Of a stretch of DNA of 64,000 nt, positions 21,869 to 32,622 are shown one piece after another. The notes under the pieces were generated by a model. It did not search any database, was not told the DNA's origin, and saw only the letters and a list, made by a program, of their open reading frames with translations. Made by a program: the position numbers and the translations under genes. The stretch is taken from assembly GCF_042100115.1 (NCBI RefSeq), contig NC_091273.1, positions 4,278,001-4,342,000 on the forward strand, written 5' to 3'. The stretch is from Alternaria dauci (Eukaryota; Ascomycota; Dothideomycetes; Pleosporales; Pleosporaceae). Positions within the stretch are counted from its first letter, which is position 1, and every line of letters starts with the position of its first letter.

Positions 21869-22529
21869 CAGGGGTTGTCAATCACAGACCCAGTGAAACA
21901 TGAGCGCTAGTACAAGTTCCGAATCTAATACAGTGAAAGAAAAGCAGTCATGTAATGAGAAACATAGCAAACAGCATTACAAAATCTCCTGATTCAGGAC
22001 AGTGACACCGTTCAGAAGGTCTGCAGAGCGTTTGAACACATCAGCATCATGTCCATAGTATCCGGTGTGCCCCATAGCGGTCTGGACCGCCGACATACAC
22101 CCAGCAGTGTTATGATGAGAGTCTAGCAGAAACAATGGAATCAGTATTAGAAGAGATGAATACTCTATCGCTCTGCAACATCCTATGCGCCCTCATAATA
22201 CATCATCTTATGCTGTACTGTACACATCGCACCACCAGCGACCGTTTCGTACTAATACATACTCTTGACTTGCTCGCAGCAAGCACTGTCCGCTCTGATA
22301 AGTGTTGTATCGAAGCGAAGGAATCGTTATACCGCCGTGAATGTTACGCCGCATTACTAATCGAGGAGAGTCGCAACACTCTCTAAAAGAAGCTATTGGG
22401 GTCTCTGGCAACAGAATTTAGTGGGGTGTTTTGTGTAAGCCAGCGGACAACTGATGTCTGGTGAAGCAGCTGACGCGCTTGCTTCATCATGAAGGATGTT
22501 CACTTGGTGTTTTTCTGCAGCTGACCCTC
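21869..22529. other. intergenic with a possible gene relic
   Basis: On the minus strand, a protein-like segment ends with TAA at 21978. It reads DSHHNTAGCMSAVQTAMG, then HTGYYGHDADVFKRSADLLN, then a short tail, and is preceded by a good 3' splice-like site (TTTCTGCTAG at about 22122). No matching upstream exon was found before the F-box gene ends at 22530, so it may be the last exon of a lost or unrecognised gene. Confidence 0.3.
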
Positions 22530-24484
22530 TCAAGGAAACTTTGGGTCGAATTCCGTAGTATCCAACCCCCAAATTTCGATATCCTTTACGTCCTCTCTGC
22601 TTAGAACATCGATTTTCCTTTTCGGTCCCGCTCTTTTAGCATTCATGCTCCTCTCGCTGTCTTTTGGCATCGCATCCTTGCCCTTTGGAGGGAAATAGAC
22701 GCCGCCTAACTTGAATACAATATGGTCGCCGTAGCCAATATACTTGACGTTCTTGTACTCTGGTCGCCAGAACTCTGTTGCAATCGCAAACGCATGCATC
22801 GCGGGGTCCGTGTCGTCCACTAATGAGTCGGTTGTGTCGTATGTGGGACGGACTAAGAAACGGACAGCCCATAGCTTGGGGACTAGGGCAAATACTTGGC
22901 GTAATGACTCGAGGGGCGGGACACCGCAAGCGAAGCCGAGCTGCTCCAAGTTAGGACACAACTGGCAAAGTCTGAACAGAGCTTCGTCAGATAGTACCCA
23001 ACGCTCATCAAGAAGAAGGTGTCGAATGGTCTGGTTATGATTGGTTTGAATGACCGCAAGGAACTCGCTTCCAATGCTGCGGCAGCGTTGTTGGGTCATG
23101 CCGTTAGGAGTGTTGTTTGCGCTGGTACCGTTGTTCATCCCCGGTGTCATCGTGGACGGTGTGGTAGGTGTTGCAGCTGTGCTGTTTGATTTGGGAGATG
23201 ATTCCTTGCCTCGCTTATTGCTCACGATGTACAGTCGCTCTAGACCCTCAAACTTCCCTAGCATGATAATGTTCTCTTTTTGGGTGCTGTCGGTGCGTAT
23301 CATCTTCAGATTAGGAGGCGTCAGATGGTTGTTGTGTACCCTCCAAGAATCGTCAGCAAAGACCGTCATAGGGTCGGAACTACCCATGGAATTGATGACT
23401 GTGACCTCTGTTTGGGTATCGTGATTGAAAACGTAGTTTAGGTCTTCGCCAGAGAATCGAGTATATACGTTGTACATGGCAAAGCGCTTGATGGGAATCG
23501 AATATCTCGCAGCGACGCACCGACTGAATATCGAGTGCAGGTTGACCGACTCTTCCCCTTCGGCCCGCATACGCGGACTCCAGTGTAGCTTGAGGTTCTC
23601 GAGCTTCTTAGAACCGGCCAGAAGCAGCGATATGTCGTCGGGATAGCAGAGTGGATCGATGTCGTACACCACCAGCGTGGTCAAGTTCGGAAGCGGAGGT
23701 ATAATGGTAGTCGGTCGTGGTGTTCGTCGCGACGGGCATCGGATGGTGAGCGAAACCAGCGATGTTTTCGTTGTAATGCCTTGATATACCGTACTCAAGG
23801 GCGGGGTGCTCAGCTCCCAACTGTGCGCATCAGCAGTTGCCCTGTATGACTCTGACATGTAACGTACGCAAAAGCCTTGAGGTTCTTCATCTTGTCGAGC
23901 GCGGCACGCATGACGATTTGCAGTATCATGCTGTTGTCTGGCACGCGACCCTGTTTGTAGTCGTCGACATCATGCTCTCGCCAGTCGCCTGCGACACAGA
24001 ACGACTGGATGTATTCGCTGAAGTTCCGCGACACCAGCGTGTTGAGACCCATGGCAAAAGGGCTGCCATTGCCGTATCCCTCTGGTCTACCGTCTACGTA
24101 TCGTATGTCTGCGTATGAGCGTAGCGTAACGTTCTCATAGAGTCGCGGGAGGGTCATGTAATAGAAAAGACGCGATGTGCGCGTGATGCGCGCAAGGTCG
24201 CCTACATCGTCCAGCTTCCGTGGTTATCAGCATAGCTCCCCAGGCGTAGTGGTTGCATGTAAAGTAGTCGCATGTGGAAGTACAGGGCAACATACATGTG
24301 TGAGGATCAGCTGAATCAAGTGCAGCGGGAGCTCTTTCGCTTGCGCAAGGTTGCTGTGTGACCTCGCAGGCGAAGTAAACCATGTATGAAGAGGAGCGGT
24401 TATGGGTCTATCTGTGGGCAGCAGCGCGTCGGCGGAGAGGTGCGCGCGCTTTGGGTCCGACATGAGGCTAAAGGAAGGGAACAC
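22530..24484 (-). CDS. F-box / LRR-like protein
   Basis: Three exons (24484-24296, 24214-23868, 23820-22530) give 608 residues. The exon 1/2 junction builds an F-box-like segment, ELPLHLIQLILTH followed by LDDVGDLARITRTSRL and YMTLPRLYENV. The rest has irregular leucine-rich strands (for example PLPNLTTLVVYDI, KKLENLKLHW, FEGLERLYIVS, CPNLEQLGFACG), as in fungal F-box proteins that recruit substrates to SCF ubiquitin ligases. A Ser/Thr/Asn-rich insert lies at about residues 410-445. Introns are 81 and 47 nt with GTATGT and GTACGT donors. A second in-frame ATG at 24463 may be the true start. The substrate is unknown. Confidence 0.75.
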
Positions 24485-25013
24485 ATGCGTGATACAAAGA
24501 GAGGCAGGTTCGCGTTCTCATGGCGAAACTCGCAACATCATGGTGTATCATCCGCTATCATCATCGCTCATGGGTCGTGTTCGCGAAGCGCATCGGAACT
24601 TTTGCTGGTGGAGCCTCCGTGCCTCCGTTTCGTCCACCGAACGGCCGCATTGGTCCGGCTGCGTCCGGGATCCCTCGGTAAACAAATGGCAGCATGATGG
24701 ACAGACAGCAGGCATTTTGTCAAGTCAAATGTATTTCTATACGACGAATACGGTCTGGTTCCCAGACCTCGTAAAACCCCGCAGACGTTGATGCTGAGTT
24801 TGGGTCCTGCTCACTTCTTTTCCACTGCGGCCCCTATGTAGTCGTGTAAAGGCCACAAAAGTATCCTGTGTGCGGAGTTGTTTCCGCTCGTTCGTAAATA
24901 CGGGACTAAAACCGCATGTCCAGCGCCCTTGTCTACAGCGGTTCCGCCGGAAAGTCAGATGTCTTCGGGGTCTGCGCCTGCGACCAGCGTCATGGCGATC
25001 TAGTTGCTGCCTA
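24485..25013. other. intergenic, no gene recognised
   Basis: Between two minus-strand genes: 3' region of the Tdp1 gene and promoter of the F-box gene. Nothing else recognised. Confidence 0.45.
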
Positions 25014-26764
25014 TCACGGCTTGAAGAACCAGGGCTGTTTACCGTCGTACTTGTCCGCGGGAAGCCTGAAGGGAACCTCGATCGTGCCTGCAAACACATC
25101 CATAGATGGTAGTCCGTCTTGTTCGAGACCTTGAAGCTTGGCGTCGGGCACAGGCATGACGACACCACACTCCCAGTTCCTGATGTTCAGACTCCCCATT
25201 CGTCCACTTTTCAGTACCTTCTGCCCTCCCCACGCTGATTCAGAAAGATTGGCAGAGCCAACGTAAACCCATGCGAAAGGCTTCCCGTCCTTCTTGCGAC
25301 CACGCGCGAACAATAGCTTGTTGTGCGATAGCATACCCCGTCGCATAGATTCGTAGTTACGCATGCACTCCTTTGGGAATGTTGGTGCATTGTAGCATTG
25401 AGGGCTCAACGTGATGATACCTGCACATCCTGGACCTCCTCTGCTTTTCTCGACCGTATCGTTGGTAGGAAAATATATCCTAATGCTGTTCCGCACATCG
25501 GCCATGGGCGCAGTGTCTTTCGTAAACAATTCGCCACGTGCTGCAAGGTGGATTCGTGACAGGAAGTTATCATTGATGGCACCGAGGGAGGAAGCTGCGT
25601 AATCCAGCTCAATGTGTTCGACGTCGTCTAAATGTAGCTCTCGTATGGCGTGTGCGAGGCCAGGCAGACCAGTGGGATGACTTGTTTCGAGCTTGTGTGA
25701 ACCACCACTATTTCCAGTCAGCACATACAACCAGACGGCATACTGGAGACCTGCATGGAGTGCACGAAGGCTAGATGGCTAGTCTCGGCAAAATCGAATT
25801 TCAGCACTCCATCAATCACTTGTGGCCCAACTTCCTGTTTCTCTAAGAAGTATAGCAATTCACGACCAAAAGCCGACAAGTCTCCTCTTTTCGCAACGGT
25901 ATCGCCCGATCTCCGGGGCAGATCAATCAAAAAGACTGAATTCTCCATGATACCGGGTTGCCAGTCGTTTCCAACTTCGCCCCAGTCGGTCTGAGTCATG
26001 TTTGCAGTTGGTATAGCAATGCGTAACTTGTGTTCCCCGAATAATAGCATGAACTTGCTATGCATGCTGGCAATCATGCCCCCCATTGGCGGGAAATGCA
26101 GCTTCATGTTTGGTACACGAGATTCCTTCCATTCCTGAATGCGTTTTGCTTGTACGTCTTCGCCTCTGTATTTACCGTTCATCAACCAGATTTGTTTCAC
26201 TTTTAATGGGTCAAGCTTCTCGTACAGCCACCCTGAGTCATAATCGAACGAGCTGATGACCGCGATGTTGATCTTCGACGCCTCTAGTAATTCGTCGATC
26301 GTAATGTCGTCGGTCCGTGGATATTTTGACGCAAATGTGCGCTTGATTGTCCCTCTAGGATATTGCAGCAGTGTTTCAGCAGAAGCCTTTTTGACTGCTG
26401 GTGGTCTCGCAACCTGCTTGGAAGGTCTTTCGGGTGATACGTCGCGCTTTCGTTTACCAAGCCTTGCCAGACGCTCCTGTTCCATGGCTTTTCGATCCAT
26501 GCCCATGAAACCTGACTTCTTGTCTACAACGGCTGCCTTTGACACGGTTGCCGTTGATGACTGCTGAACGTCATTATTTTCGCTTTCCTGAATCGAAAGG
26601 GCAATCGCACGTCGGAGGTCTTCATCTTCATCGTCATCGCTGCCAGTTGTGAGGTCGATAGACTCGTTCTTGTTGATTGGAGTGGTGTCGCAAGTGGCCC
26701 GAGGCGAAACCTCTTGTAGTGAAATTGCCATCGCCAGCTTGAGATCTTCATCATCGGACTCCAT
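25014..26764 (-). CDS. tdp1: tyrosyl-DNA phosphodiesterase 1 with UIM motifs
   Basis: Two exons (26764-25755, 25707-25014) give 567 residues. Two ubiquitin-interacting motifs lie at the N-terminus: DDEDLKLAMAISLQE (about 3-17) and DEDLRRAIALSIQESE (about 53-68). The catalytic part has the two HKD-type motifs of Tdp1: SMHSKFMLLF (H235, K237) and SHNKLLFARG (H465, K467) with SANLSESAWG after it. Tdp1 hydrolyses the bond between a trapped topoisomerase I tyrosine and the DNA 3' end. The only junction that restores frame and the expected VHSIGGS peptide uses a GC donor (GCAGGT) and TAG acceptor, a 47-nt GC-AG intron. The start was placed at the Met directly before the first UIM because upstream sequence has no Tdp1 character. 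Probably nuclear. Confidence 0.87.
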
Positions 26765-27025
26765 CTGACCTGTGGCCAAAGAGTGGTTGTCGTGGAGGAT
26801 GTTGATGATTGAGTAAACAATGAGATCAATGCGCAAATGCAGCCGCGGAAGCGAACGGGCATGTGTGACCCTGGAAACGCGCTTCCGCGACAGCATGTGA
26901 TCAAAGCTTGGCGTTTTCGACGCGTCGTACGCACTATCACAGCAGCAGTCATGCATGAAGAATATGTTACGTGATATTGAACGTAAATAATGCTAAATCA
27001 GGATTTCTGTAGCATGCATTGCTCC

Positions 27026-27805
27026 TTATTTGACCTTGTCTTCGACAGTCTTGTGCATTCGGGGCACCTTGCAAAGCACCACGAAGTATCCCAGATCAGC
27101 CAGTATCCAAGTAGCCATCAAAACCATGTTGATAGGGATGGCGAAGTACCCATGCGCCTCCGGCCATACCCACCAGCAGTATCCATAATTCAGAGTCAGC
27201 CCTGACAGACTGCCAATGAACCTCAACGCCCAAATCGTGTATGACGACCCGCGACTGCTTTGTCTGACCATGATCTGCGCCAGTGACATGACACTCAGAA
27301 CAACCTGCGCAACCAGGGCGGTCAGAAAACCCAGCTCATCGGTGTCGATGCCTTCGATACCACGATATGCCTTTCCGGCCTTCGGATTGACCGGGTTGAC
27401 TGGATCGGTCCACCAACTGCTCACGGCGTACAGTGCAACGCACCACCACGCCAGCATGCCTGTAAAGATCTTGCCCACATTACTACCCACTGCGGGCGCA
27501 TGTTTCCATTCATTTCCACCGTACTTGACAGCCGCGTAGACTAGCCCAAGGTCTATGATCATCCATATGGTAAACATCGTCTTCTCTCGAGGTTCCTCGG
27601 CAACGTATAGGGCGAATACAATCTCCCAGGCGAAGTTGAAAGCGAGCGAGAAGAGAGGCATGGAGTATGTACGGTCGCGGATGGATTGGCGTGCCATCAG
27701 GACATAGCAGATGGTGTAGGTGATACCGCCAATGCCCAGGAGCACGTCGTTGACTTCGCGGATCGAGGGGTCGACATGAGGAGGTAGGACGTCGCTACGG
27801 GCCAT
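27026..27805 (-). CDS. Pyr4/PaxB-like integral membrane protein
   Basis: Single exon, 259 residues, seven hydrophobic helices by eye. The length and pattern match the small fungal membrane terpene cyclases of meroterpenoid and indole-diterpene pathways (Pyr4, PaxB). These use a Glu in helix 2 and an Asp in the last helix; here E61 sits in NFAWEIVFAL and D237 in ILADLGYFVV, both in the expected places. No prenyltransferase, epoxidase or polyketide synthase lies nearby, so either it is an orphan relative with another role or its partners are elsewhere. The call is to the family, not to a known reaction. Confidence 0.6.
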   Translation of the reverse strand: MARSDVLPPHVDPSIREVNDVLLGIGGITYTICYVLMARQSIRDRTYSMPLFSLAFNFAWEIVFALYVAEEPREKTMFTIWMIIDLGLVYAAVKYGGNEWKHAPAVGSNVGKIFTGMLAWWCVALYAVSSWWTDPVNPVNPKAGKAYRGIEGIDTDELGFLTALVAQVVLSVMSLAQIMVRQSSRGSSYTIWALRFIGSLSGLTLNYGYCWWVWPEAHGYFAIPINMVLMATWILADLGYFVVLCKVPRMHKTVEDKVK

Positions 27806-28125
27806 GATTGCTGCCTGCTATCTGGAGGGAATGAAAGCATAGCTATACGAGGGTCAGCACTTTTTATGAGGGGTCAGGCCACCCGTTCAGCATAAGCTCT
27901 CATTGCGCCCAGGGTTAGTTTGTTCGAGTAAGAAGCTATCCGGAAAGGCTCTTTCCGATTCCGAGTCTGTGCACATGTACGTAAGCCAACCCTTCACCTC
28001 CGTGTTCCCACGTCAGACACGCAACAATGAGAAAGGCAGCGTGGGAGTGTCATTGTGGCCAGGGCTGGTCGCATCGTATTTTTCCAATACGACCTGTGAA
28101 TCGTCCTTCTCTGTACAAATTATGG
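27806..28125. other. intergenic, no gene recognised
   Basis: Between the start of the PaxB-like gene and the stop codon of URM1, both on the minus strand. Should hold the PaxB-like promoter and the URM1 3' UTR. Confidence 0.5.
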
Positions 28126-28548
28126 CTATCCTCCATGAAGCGTGGACACGAACATGATGTGATCACCTTTTTGAACCTCGTACTTGTCTTCACCCTCCAA
28201 CTCCCAGTCTGCCTCGTTGATGAGAACCAGTATTCCAGGTCGTCTGGAGCCTCTATTAATATCCTGTCATGGTCTCAAAACATAGACATACACTGTATCG
28301 TCAAGGACGAAGAGCTCTTTCCGCGGGTCTTTCATGACCTTGTCGCACAAATGCCTTACGAGGAATGCAACATTTGCCGGCTCTCCAGACTCGTCTTTGG
28401 CTGGTAAGTCGAGGTCATACTTTTTCTGGTTGGCGAACAGGATCTCGAGCCCTCCGCTGTAGAGAGTCAGTGAGGGGGTGGCGGCAGATATCGATTATCC
28501 CACTTGCCTAAACTCGATCGTTATCGGTAGAGTAGCATCGTTCGACAT
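28126..28548 (-). CDS. urm1: ubiquitin-related modifier 1 (Urm1)
   Basis: Three small exons (28548-28508, 28456-28292, 28243-28126) give 107 residues. The spliced protein starts [18 protein letters not shown] and contains [45 protein letters not shown] and ends STLHGG, diagnostic for Urm1 with its C-terminal Gly-Gly. Urm1 is activated by Uba4 as a thiocarboxylate and carries sulfur for 2-thiolation of wobble uridine in tRNAs; it is also a protein modifier. Intron 1 (51 nt) has a perfect GC-AG donor context, AG/GCAAGT; intron 2 (48 nt) has GTATGT. Both junctions restore conserved residues. It is transcribed head to head with ELP2, with 182 bp between the start codons. Confidence 0.95.
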
Positions 28549-28730
28549 CTCCGACTTCGATCGCCTTTGAGATGATAAATGTTGCAAGATGCTTGGTTAC
28601 TAATGAGACCGGACGCGCCTGCTCTGCAGCCCCCTCCGCCTAACCCAGCTAAGCGAGACTAGCGCCAAAGAAATCCTTACGGCGATGACTAGATGTGGTG
28701 CCCGCGCATACACAACGCCTAAGCCGAACA
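28549..28730. promoter_or_regulatory. shared divergent promoter, URM1/ELP2
   Basis: The 182 bp between the two start codons must carry both 5' UTRs and both promoters. No TATA box is obvious on either strand, and GC content is moderate. The arrangement would allow co-regulation of two genes acting on the same tRNA wobble position. Confidence 0.6.
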
Positions 28731-31182
28731 ATGAATGTGTCCTCTGAATTCATTTCTGTAGGCGGTAACCGGAACCCCGCTGCCGCTGATTGGGATGAAG
28801 CCGGGTCGCAACTGCTAGCGTTCGGCGCAGACAACTGTATCGCACTATGGGATCCTCAGGTAAGTCGATACTCGCTAATGACGTACCCTTCACTCACCAA
28901 GATAGGATGAAAGTCTTCGCGGCGTTCAGGCAATTTTGAATGGACACACCAAGACTGTCAACGCTGTCAAATTCTTTCCTACACAACTGCCCGATATCTC
29001 GGTCCTACTCAGCGGATCAGCAGACAGTACGATTCGCATCTGGCGAGGCCGAAGAGGTGAATCGTTCGATTGTGTCAAAACAGTCTCCGATCATGTCCAA
29101 CCTGTTACCAGGATAGCCGTGCTTCCTGGTTCAAACACTTTTGCTACAGGATCTTCAGATGGCACAGTCAAAATCTGGAGACTTGTTCATGACACAGACT
29201 TCGATTCCATCGACGTCAAACTCGTGCAGACTATCACACTCTCACCCAAATATTTCCCTCTAAACTTAGCGCTTGCGACCCTGGATGATACATCCGTAGT
29301 GCTAGCAGTTGCGGGTACCCGCGCTACTATTCAAATATTCGCATCGCAAGAAGGCCAATTCCAGCTTTCAGCAACTCTTACCGGACACGAGGGATGGATA
29401 CGCGCGCTTGACTTTACCAGAGAGACATCCGATCCCAACAGCGACCTACTGCTAGCATCGGCCAGCCAGGATAAGTACGTTCGTCTTTGGCGACTCCATC
29501 GTGGCAACGAGCTTCCCGCTGCCAGTAGTGCACTTAACGATCCGGCTTTGGGTGGGCTAGGCAAGGCATTATCGAACAAGGCACATTGGATCAGTTCAGC
29601 TACCTCGAAGTATTCCATCACATTTGAGGCATTGCTACTCGGGCACGAAGATTGGATATACCAAGCCTCGTGGAGACACCGCGAAGGAAAGCTGCAGCTT
29701 CTCACTGCGTCCGAAGATAATTCGCTTGCCATCTGGGAATCCGATCCAAACTCTGGTGTATGGGTTTGCATCACCAGACTAGGCGAGATCAGCGCCCAGA
29801 AGGGTTCGACGAGTGCTACAGGAAGTGCGGGTGGATTTTGGATCGGTATGTGGTCACCGGATGGCAACACAGTGGTGTCTCTGGGACGAACAGGAAGCTG
29901 GAGGAAATGGACTTACTCCGCCACAGAAGATATGTGGACACAGCAAGTCGCTATCACAGGTCATGTACGCGAGGTCAAAGGCGTTAGTTGGTCAAGAGAC
30001 GGATCGTACATGCTCTCTACTGGTTCCGATCAAACGAGTCGACTTTACTCGCAGTGGAAACGGGAAGGCGCGTCAGTTTCCTGGCACGAATTCTCGCGAC
30101 CCCAAATCCACGGTTACGATCTGAACTGTGTCGATGCCGTGTCCAACTCTCAATTCATTTCCGGTGCAGACGAAAAGTTACTACGCATTTTCGACGAACC
30201 CAGAGGCGTGTCAGATATGCTTGAGAAGCTCTCCGGTATTACAGCTTCAACCACCGCCGAACTACCAGACGCCGCCAACATTCCTGTACTCGGTCTCTCA
30301 AACAAAGCTATCCAAGCCGTTGGTGATGACGATCCAGTCGAGAACGGCGAGGAAGACGAGCGCGAAGCTGTTGACCCTGCTTCCGTAATCCGCAAATCTA
30401 CACTAGACTTCTCTCACCCGCCATTCGAAGACCATCTCGCACGCCATCTGCTGTGGCCGGAGACAGAGAAGCTTTACGGACATGGGTACGAAATCTCCGC
30501 CGTTGCCGTAAGCCGAGACGGAAGTCTTGTCGCAACAGCTTGCAGAGCTAGCTCCATCGACCACGCCGTCATACGCCTATACGATACAAAAGAATGGCTA
30601 GAAGTGAAACCCGCACTCAAGGCACACTCACTCACCGTTACCGCTCTACAGTTCTCGCCGGACGACAAATATCTTCTAAGCGTTGGACGAGACCGACAGT
30701 GGGTTATCTGGGAGCGCAGCGACGAGCCATCGCTGTACGCACTCAAATACTCGAACCCAAAGGGCCATTCGCGTATGATACTAGGTGCTGCCTGGGCACC
30801 TCTCGAGGTACCCACATTTACGACAGCTGGAAGAGACAAGAGTGTTAAAATATGGCAGATTGTTGATAATGATGTGCAACTCAAGGCCACCGTACCAGCT
30901 AATGCTGCAGTTACCGCTGTGGCATGCAACAACGTGCTACCTGGTGGTAGAGTCCTGTTTGCCTATGGTACGGAGAATGGAGAGATTGGCATTGCAAACA
31001 CTTCATCAGATGCTTTGGACAAGGTAGAAGTGTCCATGGTGAAAGCGGAGCTGGTGCCTGCGAAGACTATCAACCAGATCGTCTGGCGGCCGGGAAGGGC
31101 CGATGGCGAGCAACAGCAGATTACAGTAGCGAGTGATGATACCTCGTTGCGCGTTTTTAACATCTCGCAAGAAGCATCGTAG
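28731..31182 (+). CDS. elp2: Elongator complex subunit Elp2, WD40 protein
   Basis: Two exons (28731-28859, 28906-31182; 46-nt GTAAGT intron) give 801 residues. The protein is made of WD40 repeats throughout, in two propellers, with clear units such as LLSGSADSTIRIWRG, FATGSSDGTVKIWRL, LLLASASQDKYVRLWRL, MLSTGSDQTSRLYSQW, LLSVGRDRQWVIWE and FTTAGRDKSVKIWQI. The N-terminal EFISVGGNRNP and the segment HPPFEDHLARHLLWPETEKLYGHGYE between propellers are features of Elp2. Elp2 is a scaffold in the Elp1-3 core of Elongator, which modifies carbon 5 of wobble uridine in tRNAs. Acts in the cytoplasm. Neighbour URM1 acts at position 2 of the same base. Confidence 0.95.
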
Positions 31183-31335
31183 CACTAGCAGAAGATTTGG
31201 AGAACGTGTTACATGTCAACAGTTGAATTCGATCAAAAATTTGCACTATTACGCACGTTTTGCAGGGGTATCTCGCCAAAGAAAGTCATATCCTCCAATT
31301 TTTCCACAACCAGTACTACAAGTTCTGCTCTTCGT

Positions 31336-32622
31336 TCACGCATAACGTGGCCCCGCACTCTTCTCGTTGATCGGTGCCACAGTAGGCATTCCAGGCTGGC
31401 CCATCGGGTACTGTACAGGCGCCATGCCCTGTTGCTGCGGCATCATCTGTGGGTATTGCCCAAATTGCTGCGTCTGTCCCGGTCCTTGTTGCATATACGG
31501 GGGCTGCATCGGATATCCCTGCTGGTTCGGTGGCATTTGATAGTACATGACCTGTCCTGGTTGCGGCTTCGTATGGGCCTGCCCTGGCGGGGGCACAATA
31601 GCGCCACTGGTGATCATGGTCTGTACGATGTTGGCAGCAATCTTCTCCGCATCCTTGCTGACCTTGCTGCGGTTGTAGCGATGGCAGTCAACGCAAGCCC
31701 ACACGAACAGCGCGAAGTGAATAACCAATCCGAAGAATTGGCATACAACACCTGTCAACGTAGTGTTGGAGCGTTGCCCTTTCTCCGCCCACAGTTTGTT
31801 GACATAGGCGTCCTGCTCTTCACAATTTTGGAACCCATAGTAGTCACAGTCTCGCGCAGAGTTGACATAGCTCGTGTCCTGTTCCCATACCCATGTGCCA
31901 TTGGAGGCCAGAACGTAGTCTCCACCTCCAGAACCATAGCTGTATCCATCAGGTCCACCATATAGGCCATAATCCAACACGTCCCGAAGCGCGAAAAGAG
32001 CAAACATCGCTGTTACAATGAAGGCAAGCCATAGCAGAAGATCCATGGATACGCGAACACCGGGGTGCACAGGCCGCTTGCGGACAAGAAAGACGATCAT
32101 GCAAAGCGCGACAAAGGTTACTGAGATGGACCAAGTGATTAGAGCGGGCCAAACTGCAAAGCTGTTGTAGCCCATGTAGTAGTAGTAGTCGTTGTTGGTG
32201 GAAATGTCTGTGGTCATCAAATAGGCAAAGCAGCCTATGCCGACCAAGCCTGTTATGATGGCAACAGCTCCAAGGCCAAACTTGAACTTCCAGTACCGGT
32301 CGCCGGCATTGAGCTTATCGTTGAACGACAGAGGTTCTTCGGTCTCGGTCTCGGTCTCGGTGGTCGCGGCCTGTGGTGGAGCTGTTGTGTTCGGGATCGA
32401 CGTCGTAGGATCCGTAGTGGGAACACCCGACGCAGGGCTGCTCGAGGCCTGGATTCTGGGCGAGTTGGCGTTCACAGTTGAAGTGGCATTTGCATTCGTT
32501 GCGTCGGATAGTCTAGCAACAGACTTTGGAGGGGGCAGCGGGACAGGAGAAGGAGGCGCAGCTGAAGTCGCGTCGGGTGCGTGCCGTGCGGCCTGGGTCT
32601 GCGAAGTAGAAGAAGAAGACAT
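31336..32622 (-). CDS. four-TM membrane protein, unknown
   Basis: Single exon, 428 residues from the Met at 32622 (upstream in-frame sequence has UTR character). The N-terminus (1-110) is Ser/Thr/Pro/Ala-rich and probably disordered, with a (TE)n stretch. Four hydrophobic helices follow (about 120-140, 157-180, 197-216 and 289-308), with a Tyr/Gly-rich loop carrying two NXT sites and CDYYGFQNC between helices 3 and 4. The C-terminal 100 residues are Pro/Gln/Met/Gly-rich (PYMQQGPGQ-like). It resembles fungal MARVEL/tetraspan-like hypothetical proteins, but no family is certain. It is convergent with ELP2, about 150 bp apart. Confidence 0.7.
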   Translation of the reverse strand: MSSSSTSQTQAARHAPDATSAAPPSPVPLPPPKSVARLSDATNANATSTVNANSPRIQASSSPASGVPTTDPTTSIPNTTAPPQAATTETETETEEPLSFNDKLNAGDRYWKFKFGLGAVAIITGLVGIGCFAYLMTTDISTNNDYYYYMGYNSFAVWPALITWSISVTFVALCMIVFLVRKRPVHPGVRVSMDLLLWLAFIVTAMFALFALRDVLDYGLYGGPDGYSYGSGGGDYVLASNGTWVWEQDTSYVNSARDCDYYGFQNCEEQDAYVNKLWAEKGQRSNTTLTGVVCQFFGLVIHFALFVWACVDCHRYNRSKVSKDAEKIAANIVQTMITSGAIVPPPGQAHTKPQPGQVMYYQMPPNQQGYPMQPPYMQQGPGQTQQFGQYPQMMPQQQGMAPVQYPMGQPGMPTVAPINEKSAGPRYA

